Below, piece after piece: positions 1 to 9,752 of a DNA stretch of 64,000 bases. This DNA is from Aralia elata (lineage: Eukaryota > Streptophyta > Magnoliopsida > Apiales > Araliaceae), in assembly GCA_034770075.1 (NCBI GenBank), contig CM068377.1, positions 58,894,275 through 58,958,274 of the forward strand. The letters are read 5' to 3'. The notes under the pieces were generated by a model. The model made no database searches, was not told where the DNA came from, and saw only the letters and a program-made list of their open reading frames with translations. Every line of letters begins with the position of its first letter. Position 1 is the first letter of the stretch. Both the position numbers and the translations under genes were made by a program.

Positions 1-191
1 TCTTGAACCTTTTGTATTATGCTCCCCCTCGGTAACAAATTCCACAATGAGCAATCAATATATATTACCCAGTTTTGGCGTCTATAACATTTTAAATATA
101 CCTTATGTTAAATCCCTGCATCTTTCGTGTTCCAAGTGGCACATGATCCTGTTTGCCTCTTCACTCATCCCATGTGAATCACTTTTTGCAG

Positions 192-1625
192 GAGGGGCCT
201 TACGGATGAACTAGGTGCAGAGGCTATGATGATGGATGCATTGGAGAAAGTTGAAAAAGAACTGAAGAAGCCACTTATGAGGAATGACAAGAAGGGAATG
301 GCTCTGCTTACGACTGAGTTTGACAAGATCAACCAGAAGTAAGTTTTTATGGTCTCCAAGCTATATATTTAATTATGACAAAATGAAACCCTAGGCAAGA
401 GCGTCTATAGGTGTGATCCGATGCTTTTTAGCAGTGTGTTTTCTACAGAACAAGGAAAAACTAGAAGTTTGACTGACATGAAAAGGGGAAAATATGGGTT
501 AACTTTTCTTGAGCTAATTAATACTATGGAGTCCCTCTGTTTGGAAAAATAGAGTTCAATATTTTCATTGATTTTTTTTTTTTTGTAAAAAATTTATTAC
601 AAATTTATGGTTTGCATAGGACATATTTATAGACGTAATATTCTTCGATAAATTCTTTACGCCAAACTTTAAAACTATAAATTATTGGAACAAAAGTTAT
701 TGAACATAAAGAAATGGACTCCTTTTTTCTGAATTGAAGTAGTATGATGTAACTATACGTCTCATAATTTTTTTTAAAAAAATTGATACAATTATATGCA
801 TTTTGTTTGTCATGACCACCAAACCTACTAATATTTACATCTTACATTTTGAGCACTGGTAAAATACAATTATTAATACTTGTTAAACAAGCGCTGAATT
901 TGATAATTTCTCTGAACCAAAATAATACATGGATACCCTTGTTATATACAAATCTTAGTTTAAGTGTCAGTCCCCCTTGTTTTTAATGTTCTATCATGAA
1001 GGCTTGGCATTCGGAAGGAAGAGCTACCCAAATACGAGGAACAGTTGGAACTTAAAATTGCAAAAGCCCAATTGGAAGAGCTGAAGAAGGATGCTCAAGA
1101 AGCTATGGAAACTCAAAAGAAAAGGTACATCTCCTAGTATGTTAGTTTTTACCTTTCTTTTGCTTGAATCAATACTTGTACTACTGTTTGTCTGTTCTCT
1201 CTCTTCCGCAGCCTCCGGAGACCGGAGTTAGATCGTACTCTCTCCATCTCACAAAAAATGTCTTAAATACATTTTTCACACAAATTAAGAAAAACAAAAA
1301 TAGGGGAGAGTATAAATAAGTTCCCATTTTACCCACAATGGACCCCACATAAGTACACTAAAGATTCTTTCTAATATCTAAAAGTAGTGGGCTCTACTTG
1401 AGTACTTTTTGAGGATAAAATAGACTTTTATAATATTTTAAATTTGAATTGTATACTTTAGACATCTTTAATGAGACAATTTTTGTACTTCAGACATCTT
1501 TTGTAGGACAGTGGGAGTAATTTTCTTCTTGAAACTTCAACTCTATTTCTTATCTTTTTAGGGAGGAGTTCAAGGATGAAGAAATGGTCGAGGTGAAGTC
1601 TTTGGATATTCGAAACTTCCTCTAA
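192..1625 (+). CDS. 3' end of a host gene, last three exons (partial)
   Basis: Three exons splice in one frame: 192-338, 1002-1124 and 1562-1625. The acceptor before 192 is TTTTTGCAG. Donors are AA|GTAAGT (after 338) and AG|GTACAT (after 1124). Acceptors are ATGAAG|G (before 1002) and TTTTTAG|G (before 1562). Codons split by both introns are restored across the junctions. The protein segment is rich in Lys and Glu and looks like a charged, mostly helical or coiled-coil C-terminus. It contains LGIRKEELPKYEEQLELKIA and ends KSLDIRNFL followed by TAA at 1623-1625. I do not recognise the family. The 5' exons lie outside the window. This is the only stretch with clean multi-exon coding structure that is not retrotransposon-derived. 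Confidence 0.85.
528..722. mobile_element. possible MITE in intron 1
   Basis: The ends are inverted copies beginning GGAGTCC (GGAGTCCCTCTGTTT on the left, GGAGTCCATTTCTTT read from the right). A second inverted match, GTTCAATA, lies inside. There is no clear target-site duplication and the terminal repeats are short and imperfect, so the family is uncertain. Confidence 0.4.
1238..1517. mobile_element. Stowaway-type MITE in intron 2
   Basis: The element is 280 bp, flanked by TA at 1236-1237 and 1518-1519. Terminal inverted repeats of about 27 bp start CTCTCTCCATCTCAC on the left and CTCCCACTGTCCTAC read from the right. TA duplication, a CTCCC-type terminus and this size are the marks of Stowaway MITEs, which are moved by Tc1/mariner transposases. 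It lies wholly within the host intron and leaves both splice sites intact. Confidence 0.8.
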
Positions 1626-2528
1626 ACTTGAATTTGCTCGGAGAACTGTTTTATTTGGGCAATAATTTCCTTATACTGTAGTTTTTTGTGATGTTCGAGG
1701 AAACAGTATACCGCCTCTAAATTCAAAAGTAACAAACCAAATGAGAGAATACTTGTCCATGAATAAAAGTATTCTCAAAGAGTTGCTTGTGACTCACTAG
1801 CCCTAGACTCTTTTATTCTCAAAGAGTTGCTTGTGACTCACTAGCCCTAGACTCTTTGCTCTTCATATTCTCATACTTCTTGGCTTCTCTGGGTTCTGAA
1901 AAATCTGAACCAAGTATCTTGAGGCTTGCTTGTCTGAAAAAATTCAGCTTTATTTTATCATTAATGTTGTTACTCCCTTAATTATCTTGTCTGTATCTTC
2001 TAGGAAAATATGATTGCAGCATTCTTTATTTAAACTATATCAAGTACTTTACTATCAATGGTTTGGTTGGTTTTATGTACATTTTGCGTTTAAGAGCTAG
2101 GCCTGGTAGTAAAATTGTGGTGCGGAGGAGGGAGAAAGGGGTGGAAGACGAGTGTTGGTGGGGAGGAGAGAGAAAGGGGTGGATGTTGTTTGGATTATAT
2201 TTAGTTAGATTATTTAGTTTCTTAATAATTTTTTGTATTAATTAATGGGATTAGTTATTTTTGGATTTAATTATTTGGGTTTAATATTTGCCCTTCTCAA
2301 CACTAAGTGTTTGTATTTATACAATTTTAGTACGCGAGTCAAATATGGTCAAATCATATTTTAAGTCGTGAAACGATATGTCACATTTCCAATTTATACA
2401 CGTACTTGTCTCTCTATTGTGCTTAATTAAATATACTTGGATATTTATATTGCGAGGATTTGTACTTTAGGGTTTAATTATCAAACGGTTGGAAATTCGA
2501 AATATTAAAGTGCTATTAGCCCTTATAA
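1626..2528. other. 3' flank of the host gene, no further gene seen
   Basis: This is AT-rich 3' UTR and intergenic sequence. It holds an exact 44-bp tandem duplication (1771-1858) and a purine-rich GGAGGGAGAAAGGGGTGG-type stretch near 2120-2190 that is itself partly duplicated. No coding region is supported. Confidence 0.6.
1771..1858. repeat. exact 44-bp tandem duplication
   Basis: The unit starting ATTCTCAAAGAGTTGC at 1771 is repeated from 1815 with no difference seen. It lies about 150 bp past the host stop codon, probably in the 3' UTR. Identity implies a recent duplication. Confidence 0.9.
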
Positions 2529-2871
2529 TCTATATAAATATATAATAAGACAAAATTTAGTTTTTTAGTCTTTGGTTTTTGGTATAGGTCTAAAATTTAA
2601 TTAGAAGTAAAACACTTTTTATACTCTTTTTATATAGTGCTATGATTATTTTAACTATAACTAAAATTCTCTTTATGGTCTTATACACTGTAATATTAAT
2701 TTATTATTTTGCAACAATTTTATTTTATTTATAAGAGTTTTTTAATTACTTAGTCATATAATAAATGTTAACTTAAAAATCATATTTATGATTTTAATTT
2801 AAGTTTTTACTCAACTTTAGTCTCTAAATGACTATATTAAAAATATTATGAGTACATATAATAATTAATAT

Positions 2872-2874
<3 letters not shown>

Positions 2875-2917
<43 letters not shown>
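2875..2917. repeat. (AT)n microsatellite
   Basis: An uninterrupted run of about 21 AT dinucleotides inside the Helitron-like element. Confidence 0.95.
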
Positions 2918-2924
<7 letters not shown>

Positions 2925-3121
2925 TTAATGATTACTTTAGTTATCAATTCTATTACATATAGGAGACCTTTAGTTAATCAATGTTACAAAACAATTCTAA
3001 CTTATATATTACTCTTGTTTTAAAATTAGAGATACAATTTGACTTTTGAGATCAAACGACATGTTAAACTTCAAATTGATGTTTATTTATTTAATTTTAG
3101 TTGATACAATTATTATAATTG

Positions 3122-4435
3122 TGGTAGCTGTCGTTTAACACTCCTAAATTAATACCTTACTAGCACTCTACAAAACTTAGTATAATGACAAGCAAAGGTC
3201 GATCTCACAGAGAAGTGAATTAATCTTCTACTTATTCTAATATTCTTATTATTTCTATTAATGGGGGTTTGAAGTTTAATTAACTAATTTAACAAAAGTA
3301 ATTAAGAAAAATCAATAAATAAAAACACTTCAGTTCATAAGTTCAGTATCACCTCTTTATAATAATGGATTTATCAAGTTAAACCTTATTTATTCTTCAA
3401 TGAAATTAATAGTCCTAGATAACTGCAATTGTTAATTACCCGAAATTCTCCTTAATTTTAAATTCAAATAAACAATCGCCTCAATAGACCATATCTATCA
3501 TACAACCTAGAACTATCAGTCTAGATTTAATATAATAGAAGCATTAAGATTTAGAGAATTAGACTATTCCAAGCAACAATCACACAATCAGAAATTATTT
3601 AACTTGCCTTCAGATAATCTTAATAATACTCAAAAGTTTGTCCACAATCAGTTATTATCAATTGCTACTTATGATCAGATGCAATATCGTTTGTTTAATA
3701 CTATATCTTAATATAGCAGATGATATTAATCAAATTAATTCAATTGGTCAAATCAAATTAAAAGATTAAATAACATACAATCAATTAAAACAGATTACCA
3801 GAATAAATCTCATGTAAAAAGGAATAAATAAAGTAAATTCAATCAAACCATTAATTATAACAAAGGTTCAACATCCCTTAGAACTGAAATAGAGAGCTTA
3901 GCCTGACATGCCTTCAATCTTCTCCAATTAGGATTACAATTGCAGTTGCCAAGATTTTTTTAATATCTAACTAAAGACATCTATTTATATTCCTAAGATA
4001 ATATCCTAAGCTATTAAGAAATAACAATCCAAAACTAAGTAGAATTCCTAGAAATCCGCGCCTAAAAAATAGACTTTTAATTTCTTTTCCGCCATCTTCG
4101 CCGGGGCGAAGATTTTGTACTTGGTTTTCTCGCCGGGGCGAAGATCAACAGAGAGGTCTGGGCTGGGGCGACTTCAGGGCTGGCTGGGGCGAAGAACAAT
4201 AGAGAGTTTCTCGTCGGGGCCAAGATCTCTAGGCCAAGAGTCTCGTTGGGGCGAAGATGCCTGATTTCTAATTTTTGACTTTTTCTCATTTTTCGCTCTG
4301 ATTTCCAATCTTTCTCCACTTTTGACTCTGAATCCTCCTGAAATTAATACACTCTAATAAGTGCATAAACACAATAAAACATGCAATAAACTAAAGATAA
4401 AGGAATCAATATATACGAAAATTATGCACTTATCA
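3122..4435 (-). repeat. 3' LTR of the Athila-like remnant
   Basis: The 1,314-bp LTR starts TGATAAGTGC and ends ...AGCTACCA on the minus strand. The outer 340 bp is repeated at about 5881-6223. It includes the GC-rich GGGGCGAAGA array at about 4095-4260. Confidence 0.85.
4095..4260. repeat. LTR array of GGGGCGAAGA motifs with a near-perfect palindrome
   Basis: About six copies of the motif GGGGCGAAGA or close variants lie 25-45 bp apart in otherwise AT-rich DNA. The first is part of the palindrome ATCTTCGCCGGGGCGAAGAT. The same array recurs in the partial LTR near 5890-6045. Inside an LTR such a cluster could be an enhancer or a source of structured RNA; neither is shown. Confidence 0.7.
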
Positions 4436-4451
4436 AATTCTCCCACACTTA

Positions 4452-4787
4452 GGGGGTGTTTGTTTAGAGCTGAATGACTGAATCGGTAAGTGCGTTTGTT
4501 TTGGTCTGAATGGTTGAATCGGTCAGATGATTGAGCTGAATGACTAAGTCAGATTTTTTTGGCTGAATGGCTGAATGAGTAAATTTTTTTTTAAATTAAA
4601 AACTTTAAAAAAAATATTAACTATTATATTAAGTAATATTAAATAATTTTACAGCAATTTTAATTTTTTTTAGAGGGGTAAAATAATAAAATTCTGTCAT
4701 TCAGATGTTTCAGACAAGTCAATTATCAAACAACTTTTATCATTCAGATTCAGATTCAGATTCATTCAGTTTTTATCAAACACTCCC
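4452..4787. mobile_element. Tourist-type MITE in the Athila-like spacer
   Basis: The element is 336 bp, flanked by TTA (4449-4451 and 4788-4790). Terminal repeats are GGGGGTGTTTGTTT on the left and GGGAGTGTTTGATA read from the right. Subterminal CTGAATGA-type repeats are present. TTA duplication and this terminus fit PIF/Harbinger-derived Tourist elements. It is the innermost insertion of the nest. Confidence 0.85.
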
Positions 4788-5148
4788 TTAGTCTTTACAC
4801 GTCCTCGTGTAAACTAAACAAAGGTTATATTGAAACATTTGAAATTCGTTCAACCAAGCTTTCAAAAAGGTTTAAATCAATCACTAACCATGAATATCAA
4901 CACTAATTAACAAAGATTTGGTCAACACTTCATCAATCAACGTACAACAATAATCTCGTCATTCCCCACCGAACATCTCTAAATCCCACTGTACTCACAT
5001 AATTATCTTTCCTATGATCTACACACATACTCAACTCAGTTAGTATGGAATAACAGCCATGCACACTGACTCAAGACTCAAAACTTATTTTCTCTGCTCT
5101 TTTTCTCTTTTTTTCTCAAGAACCATCAACTTCACACTTTTCTTCCAG

Positions 5149-5304
5149 GTGAATGCATTTTATGCTCCATTTCACATTTCTCAATCTTTCTTAAGTGAGT
5201 GCATTTTATGCTTCATCTCACTTATCTGCTTACCAACGAGTGTGTTTTACGCTCCATCTCGTTGCATGTGTTTATGGGTGAGTGCGTTTTACGCTCCATC
5301 TCAA
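5149..5304 (-). repeat. array of four 27-nt stem-loops in the element 3' spacer
   Basis: Units start at 5149, 5195, 5236 and 5278. Each reads: 5-nt arm, T, GCRT-TTT-AYGC hairpin, 5 nt, 5-nt arm. The outer arms pair in the first three units although their sequence differs: GTGAA with TTCAC, GTGAG with CTCAC, ACGAG with CTCGT. The fourth pairs TGAG with CTCA. Inner stems are GCAT/ATGC or GCGT/ACGC, with GTGT/ACGC in unit 3. Element E has three homologous units at 31662-31788. Stems are symmetric, so the RNA strand is inferred from element orientation (minus). Confidence 0.75.
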
Positions 5305-5880
5305 CCCACCACATGTTTCTCTTTTGCATTTTTTTCTCATTCACTTTTTAATTTTTTTCAAAATTTTCTTTCTTTTCCATGATCATGTAAACAATCCAAG
5401 CAGATAAACAGTTCTAAATCATGAAATCAGTGCACATAGACAACTCCACAAATAACTCAGCCAAATAAGCATAAATCTCATATTCACGAACTCTTACAAT
5501 ACAAATTCAATTTAAATCAGTTACTATGGATCATGACTTAGTTATCATCATTCATCAACTAATTCCGCATCAAACAAATTATATCAATTAGCATCAACTT
5601 TTATTCTTTAACCAAAAACCTTCAACAACTTTACCAAATAAAACCATAGAGCCAAAAATAGCCAAAATTATTTTTAGAGTTTTAGAGCAAGGAATTCGCA
5701 ATTGTTTTCAATTTTTTCACAAAGTAACTCAGATTGTTATAACCCCTCCCCAACACTCAAACCTTACATTGCCCTCAATGTAAGACAATCATGTAAAGAC
5801 GAAGTAACTAACTATAATGCAACTACAAAATAAAGAGGGATAGAAAAGCAAATATGAAATCTTGAGTTGCCTCCCAAGCA

Positions 5881-6223
5881 GCGCCGAGGTGAAGATTTTG
5901 TACTTAGTTTTCTCGCCGGGGTGAAGATCAGCAGAGAGGTCTGGGCTGGGACGACTTTAGGGCTGGCTGGGGCGAAGAACAATAGAGAGTTTCTCGCCGG
6001 GGGCCAAGATCTCCAGGCCAAAAGTCTTGCCGGGGGCGAAGATGCCTGATTTTTCAATTTTTGACTCTTTCTCATTTTTCGCTTCAGTTTCCAATCTTTC
6101 TCCACTTTTGACTCTGAATCTTCCTAAAATCAATAAACACTCTAATGAGTGCATAAACACAATAAAACATGCAATAAACTAAAGATAAAGGAATCAATAT
6201 ATACGAAAATTATGCACTTATCA
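5881..6223 (-). repeat. truncated 5' LTR of the Athila-like remnant
   Basis: This stretch aligns with about 4090-4435 of the full LTR and ends at the same terminus (TGATAAGTGC on the minus strand) next to the target-site duplication. It is abutted on its left by the integrase-proximal spacer, which marks an internal deletion. Confidence 0.85.
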
Positions 6224-7344
6224 AATTGTATAGTATATAACAAAAACAACTAATCACAAAATTAATTTCATTCTAAATTTTTATGAGTTATACCAATTTT
6301 AAAGTTTAATATGCCTTCGTTTGACCTCAAAAGTCATTATATATCTAATTTTTGAACGGAGGGAGTAGTTATTAAAATTTAGTTAGCTAGATTTTAAAAC
6401 TAAAATTATAATGACAACTTATTATTCTACAACAATTATATTCCTAAATAACTATATATTAAAATTATAAGAAAAATATTATGAGTAAATAATAATTAAT
6501 GTAAAAAAATTGTAATATATATTATTAAATATATTAACGATTAAAGTTTAGTAAACAACTTTATTTCGTATAGGAGGCCTTAATTAATATTAAAAAAAAC
6601 TCTGGCTTATATATTAGTAATTAAAATTTAATTACCTTTTAAAACTAAAATCACGATCGTAACTTATTATTTTACAACAATTTTATTTTTTATATAATTT
6701 ATTTAGATAATTAATTATACAATAGAATATGACTTAAACACTACGTTTAGGCGTTTAGGTTTTCACTTAAATTTGAACTATAATTAAAAATGCATATATA
6801 AATACGAAGGAATGATTATAAAAACTAAATATTAAATTTTGAAACTATATAAAAACTTAATATTAAATTAAAAATAACAAAAGAATCACATTAGTAACAC
6901 TCAATATGTGATCTGTAGCCATTCGTTTTTAAGCAAAATTTATAGTCATTCTAATAATAGTAGTAAGTCAATTTAAAATTCAAAAAATATATTTTATAAT
7001 CACTATATAAAATAAATTAAAAATAATTTTATTTAAAAAATAACTCGTGCGAAGCACGGGGCACTTAACCAGTGAGCGTTTAATTTAGTAATGAAGGCAC
7101 AGAAGGAAAAATATAACTTAGATAATACTATCTTTCCTATTTTAACTTAAACCTACTAAAAGCTATTTTTTGAAATGCTCATGTGCTCATAGTAAGTTAG
7201 AGATAATAAAATTCTTGTGATTTATCAAGAATAAGTTGTTTAGATTAAACGAATTGTAAAATATGGAGTACCTTATGAACTTTGTATCTTATGAATTCCA
7301 AAGAATGTTTAAATTTAGGGTACTCTAAAGAGTGTTAAAATTTA

Positions 7345-7688
7345 GGTCATGTTTGTTTGTAAAAAGCATATTTAAGATTAGATTATTTGTCTTAATTTAA
7401 CTTATTTTAGACTATTTAATCCTTTGACGAGGGACTATTAGTCCCTTAATATAGGACTATTAGTCCCATAAAGCTATTTGATAGCTTAAAATGTGGGAGA
7501 CTATTAATCCACATTCATCATGAGATTATATATTCCCTCATAAATAGCCTTAGAAATGATAAAAAATAGTCTATAAGACTATTTAAAGGACTATTAATCT
7601 CCCATCATGGGATAAAATAGTCTGAAGTAGTGTTAAATCAAGACAAATAGTTTAATCTCAAGTATGTTTTTTGCAAACAAACATAGCC
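7345..7688. mobile_element. Tourist-type MITE
   Basis: The element is 344 bp, flanked by TTA (7342-7344 and 7689-7691). Terminal repeats of about 40 bp begin GGTCATGTTTGTTTGTAAA on the left and GGCTATGTTTGTTTGCAAA read from the right. Internal copies of GGGACTATTAGTCCC make a small hairpin near 7431. Confidence 0.85.
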
Positions 7689-7721
7689 TTAGGATACTAA
7701 GTCCTATGAACTCCAGAGATA

Positions 7722-7999
7722 CTCCCTTCGTTCTTTTTTTCATGTCGTTTTAGAGAGTGAAACTTGTTCCTTTTTACTTGTCGTTTGTAGATTTTAAGAA
7801 ATTAATGACTTAATTTCTCATGTTATTCCTATATTAAATGACAACTTGTTTTTCTTTCATCTTTTCTAGAGAATTTTAAAAGGATAGTATTGAAATTTTA
7901 TAACTATTTTGGTTAATCAGACAAAGGATTAATTACATTTCTTAATCTGTGATTTTTTTTTTCTTTTCTAAAACGACAAGTAAAAAAGAACAGAGGAAA
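7722..7999. mobile_element. Stowaway-type MITE
   Basis: The element is 278 bp between TA dinucleotides (7720-7721 and 8000-8001). Terminal repeats begin CTCCCTTCGTTCTTTTTTT on the left and TTTCCTCTGTTCTTTTTTA read from the right, followed by a shared GTCGTTTTAGA. Almost the same size as the copy at 1238-1517 but different in sequence. Confidence 0.85.
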
Positions 8000-8165
8000 T
8001 AATAAAATTCTTGTGATTTATAAAGAATAAATTGTTTAGATTAAACTAATTGTAAAATTTGAAGTACCTTATGAACTTTGTTTCCTATGAATTCCAAAGA
8101 ATATTTAAATTTAGAGTACTCTAAAGAATGTTAAAATTTAGGGTACGTACCCTATGAATTCCATA

Positions 8166-9148
8166 GAAGCAGGATATTGCTTCTCAACCAACTAAACCAA
8201 ATACAACGATAAAATTTGTTCTGAACTGGTCATGCCAGATAAACGCCCATGCTTTCTGTAGTGTATTATTGGCAAATTAATCAACCCTGGTCAACAATTA
8301 CATGCCTAATCTAAATGTTGTTCAAATTACAAATAGAAAATAATGCAATTTATATTCAATCTTATGTATGAGATTTAATACAAGATATAAATATGTATTA
8401 CAATGATGATCATATTTGGTATTCCATCAGTTTTGCTTCTTGCCAATTTCTACCATTCTAAAAAACTTTGGACTCAAACAAACTAATTCTAATATTCTTT
8501 TGTTAAATATTGTATTCCTGAAAAATAATAAATTTATGTACATACTTGGATAAATATAAATTATATATACTTGTGCATATATAGGATTAGTGCAAAATTT
8601 CAAATTAAATCATTTAATGTGTAGTATTACATATCCTCGACAAAAATTAGTATGGGATAACATGCGAAAATAAAGTTGGGTAAATGAGATTAGTTTTAGT
8701 AAAAGAGATGGTATTATATTGAATCTTGATTTTAAGCACTTGATTATGGATAGTTTATTAGGCAGTCCTAGGAATGAGTTGTATTTGGACAGGTAGAGAG
8801 TTGTAATTGTATAATATTTTTATAACAAAGGTCATTGAAATGTAACTCTTTAATTATATCAATACAACTAATTAATTTAATTTCTATAGAACTACACAAA
8901 AGGACATGCTAAAATCAACGGTTTGAAATCCAAATCCTTTTAACTCCCTTCACGAGGGAAAGACATGGGCAGTTGAACTATTTAAAAAATAAAATTTTCT
9001 CATTGAGATTCTGATTCCAGACAGTTTAAAATGGTTGAGAGTCTATAAAATGAGTTGTATTTGAATAACAAGGAGTTACATTTATATAATACTTATATAA
9101 TAAATAGAGGTAAGGTAAAGCATAAAAGATTTATCTTTCTAAGGGTTA
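8166..9148. other. AT-rich spacer, no gene seen
   Basis: No supported coding region. Two loosely similar segments (about 8755-8825 and 9040-9110), each with ATGAGTTGTATTTG followed by a run of TATA-rich sequence, suggest an old duplication. The last bases, 9149-9153 (GTCAT), are the left target-site duplication of element A. Confidence 0.5.
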
Positions 9149-9153
9149 GTCAT

Positions 9154-9661
9154 TGTTGGGGGGAGAATTGGCGAGGTTTGACGAAAGCCCAAATATTATA
9201 ATTTGGCAAAGCCCAAGTATCACAACAAATCAATAAGCCCAATAAGTATTGGTTGGTGGACCCTGGTGAGGTGATGGGGCAGCGCCCCCCACGTGGGAGT
9301 CACTCTTGGTCAGCTAGAGAGCAATTGGAATGTTAGACTTATGTTCTCGAGGCGTATGTCTGGGGGCAATTTGGCGTCTACCTTCTTTTAAGAAAGTTCA
9401 GTGTAAGCCCATAAGGGGATTGGACCGAGGTTCAGAATATATATACAAGGCTTAACTTCATCTCGCAGGTAATCAACATCTTACAGTACTAGAGCAACAT
9501 ACCTTCATTGTTATACACCTTGTTCAGCCTGTACTTATTCTCACACCGGAGCTATCCCCCGGCAGCAAAACCGCCCGGAACTCTGAGTGTGGTCTCGTTT
9601 ATGTGCAGGATCGACGCGCTTTTGGTGATTGAGGCGCGTGGACGAATTCTTGGCGTTAACA
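9154..9661 (+). repeat. 5' LTR of element A
   Basis: A 508-bp LTR starting TGTTGGGGGG and ending GGCGTTAACA. The duplicate is at 18317-18824. A TATA-like TATATATA at 9438-9445 would direct transcription into the last 200 bp, the usual R-U5 position. Confidence 0.95.
9438..9445 (+). promoter_or_regulatory. candidate TATA box in the 5' LTR of A
   Basis: TATATATA followed by ACAAGG, about 220 bp before the LTR end. It is conserved in the 3' LTR near 18600. Position fits the U3 promoter of an LTR element; no start-site data are available. Confidence 0.5.
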
Positions 9662-9662
9662 T

Positions 9663-9680
9663 TGGCGCTAGAAGGAGGGT
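9663..9680 (+). other. primer-binding site of element A
   Basis: TGGCGCTAGAAGGAGGGT begins one base after the LTR. The TGG start matches the CCA tail of a tRNA. The primer tRNA species was not assigned. Confidence 0.7.
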
Positions 9681-9752
9681 CTAGTGCTCAGTAACCCTTC
9701 AATCACTTGAGGATTTCTTGACTAATCACAACAGTAGCGGATAGCTCAAAAA

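Larger units (their letters stand above)
3122..6223 (-). mobile_element. Athila-like gypsy element, internally deleted
   Basis: The element is flanked by the 5-bp duplication AATTG (3117-3121 and 6224-6228). On the minus strand it begins TGATAAGTGC. It has a full 3' LTR (3122-4435), a 3' spacer (4436 to about 5880) and only the first 340 bp or so of the 5' LTR (to 6223). Gag, pol and the rest of the 5' LTR are gone. The spacer matches that of element E (31500-32345) in order, including the phrase TTGCCTCCCAAGCAGCG. There it is followed by integrase; here it is joined directly to LTR sequence at about 5880-5886, so this is a deletion junction. Confidence 0.85.
3012..6365. mobile_element. Stowaway MITE split by a retrotransposon
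   Basis: The left part is 3012-3121 and the right part 6229-6365, about 247 bp once the insertion is removed. TA flanks at 3010-3011 and 6366-6367 are present. Read inward, the right end starts CTCCCTCCGTTCAAAAATTAG. The left end starts CTCTTGTTTTAAAATTAGAG, and the arms continue to match with TTTGACTTTTGAG-type sequence. A paralogous copy of the flanks at about 6606-6640 lacks the insertion and acts as an in-window empty site. Confidence 0.75.
2529..7073 (+). mobile_element. non-autonomous Helitron-like element, interrupted by later insertions
   Basis: The 5' end is A|TC followed by TATATAAATATATAATAAG, the usual form of a plant Helitron start. The 3' end has a 7-bp stem hairpin at 7045-7061 (CTCGTGC-GAA-GCACGGG), then 12 nt, then CCAG|T. 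A canonical Helitron ends CTRR, so this end carries one change. Removing the nested insertion leaves about 1.4 kb of AT-rich, non-coding DNA. It contains two related internal segments (roughly 2700-3010 and 6400-6610). No Rep/helicase coding was seen. A related 5' end recurs at 59784. Confidence 0.5.
7199..8165. repeat. diverged direct repeat of about 150 bp, copies near 7199-7347 and 8000-8150
   Basis: Both copies contain AAAATTCTTGTGATTTAT, GTACCTTATGAACTTTGT and GAATTCCAAAGAAT in the same order and spacing, with scattered differences. The Tourist MITE at 7345-7688 starts at the end of the first copy, and the Stowaway at 7722-7999 ends where the second begins. The duplication predates one or both MITE insertions. 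Confidence 0.75.

Noticed and set aside
5149..5304. CRISPR-like array
   Set aside because: Repeats are few, unequally spaced and themselves vary in a paired manner. Eukaryotic retrotransposon context, no cas genes.
5059..5382. 107-codon plus-strand ORF over the stem-loop array
   Set aside because: It owes its length to pyrimidine-rich repeats. The corresponding frame in E is different in extent, and the pairing of arms is conserved rather than the protein.
8640..9150. continuation of the reverse-strand RT fragment to the left of element A
   Set aside because: Translation on the minus strand gave no convincing RNase H motifs and many stops. A faint resemblance over about 15 residues is not enough.
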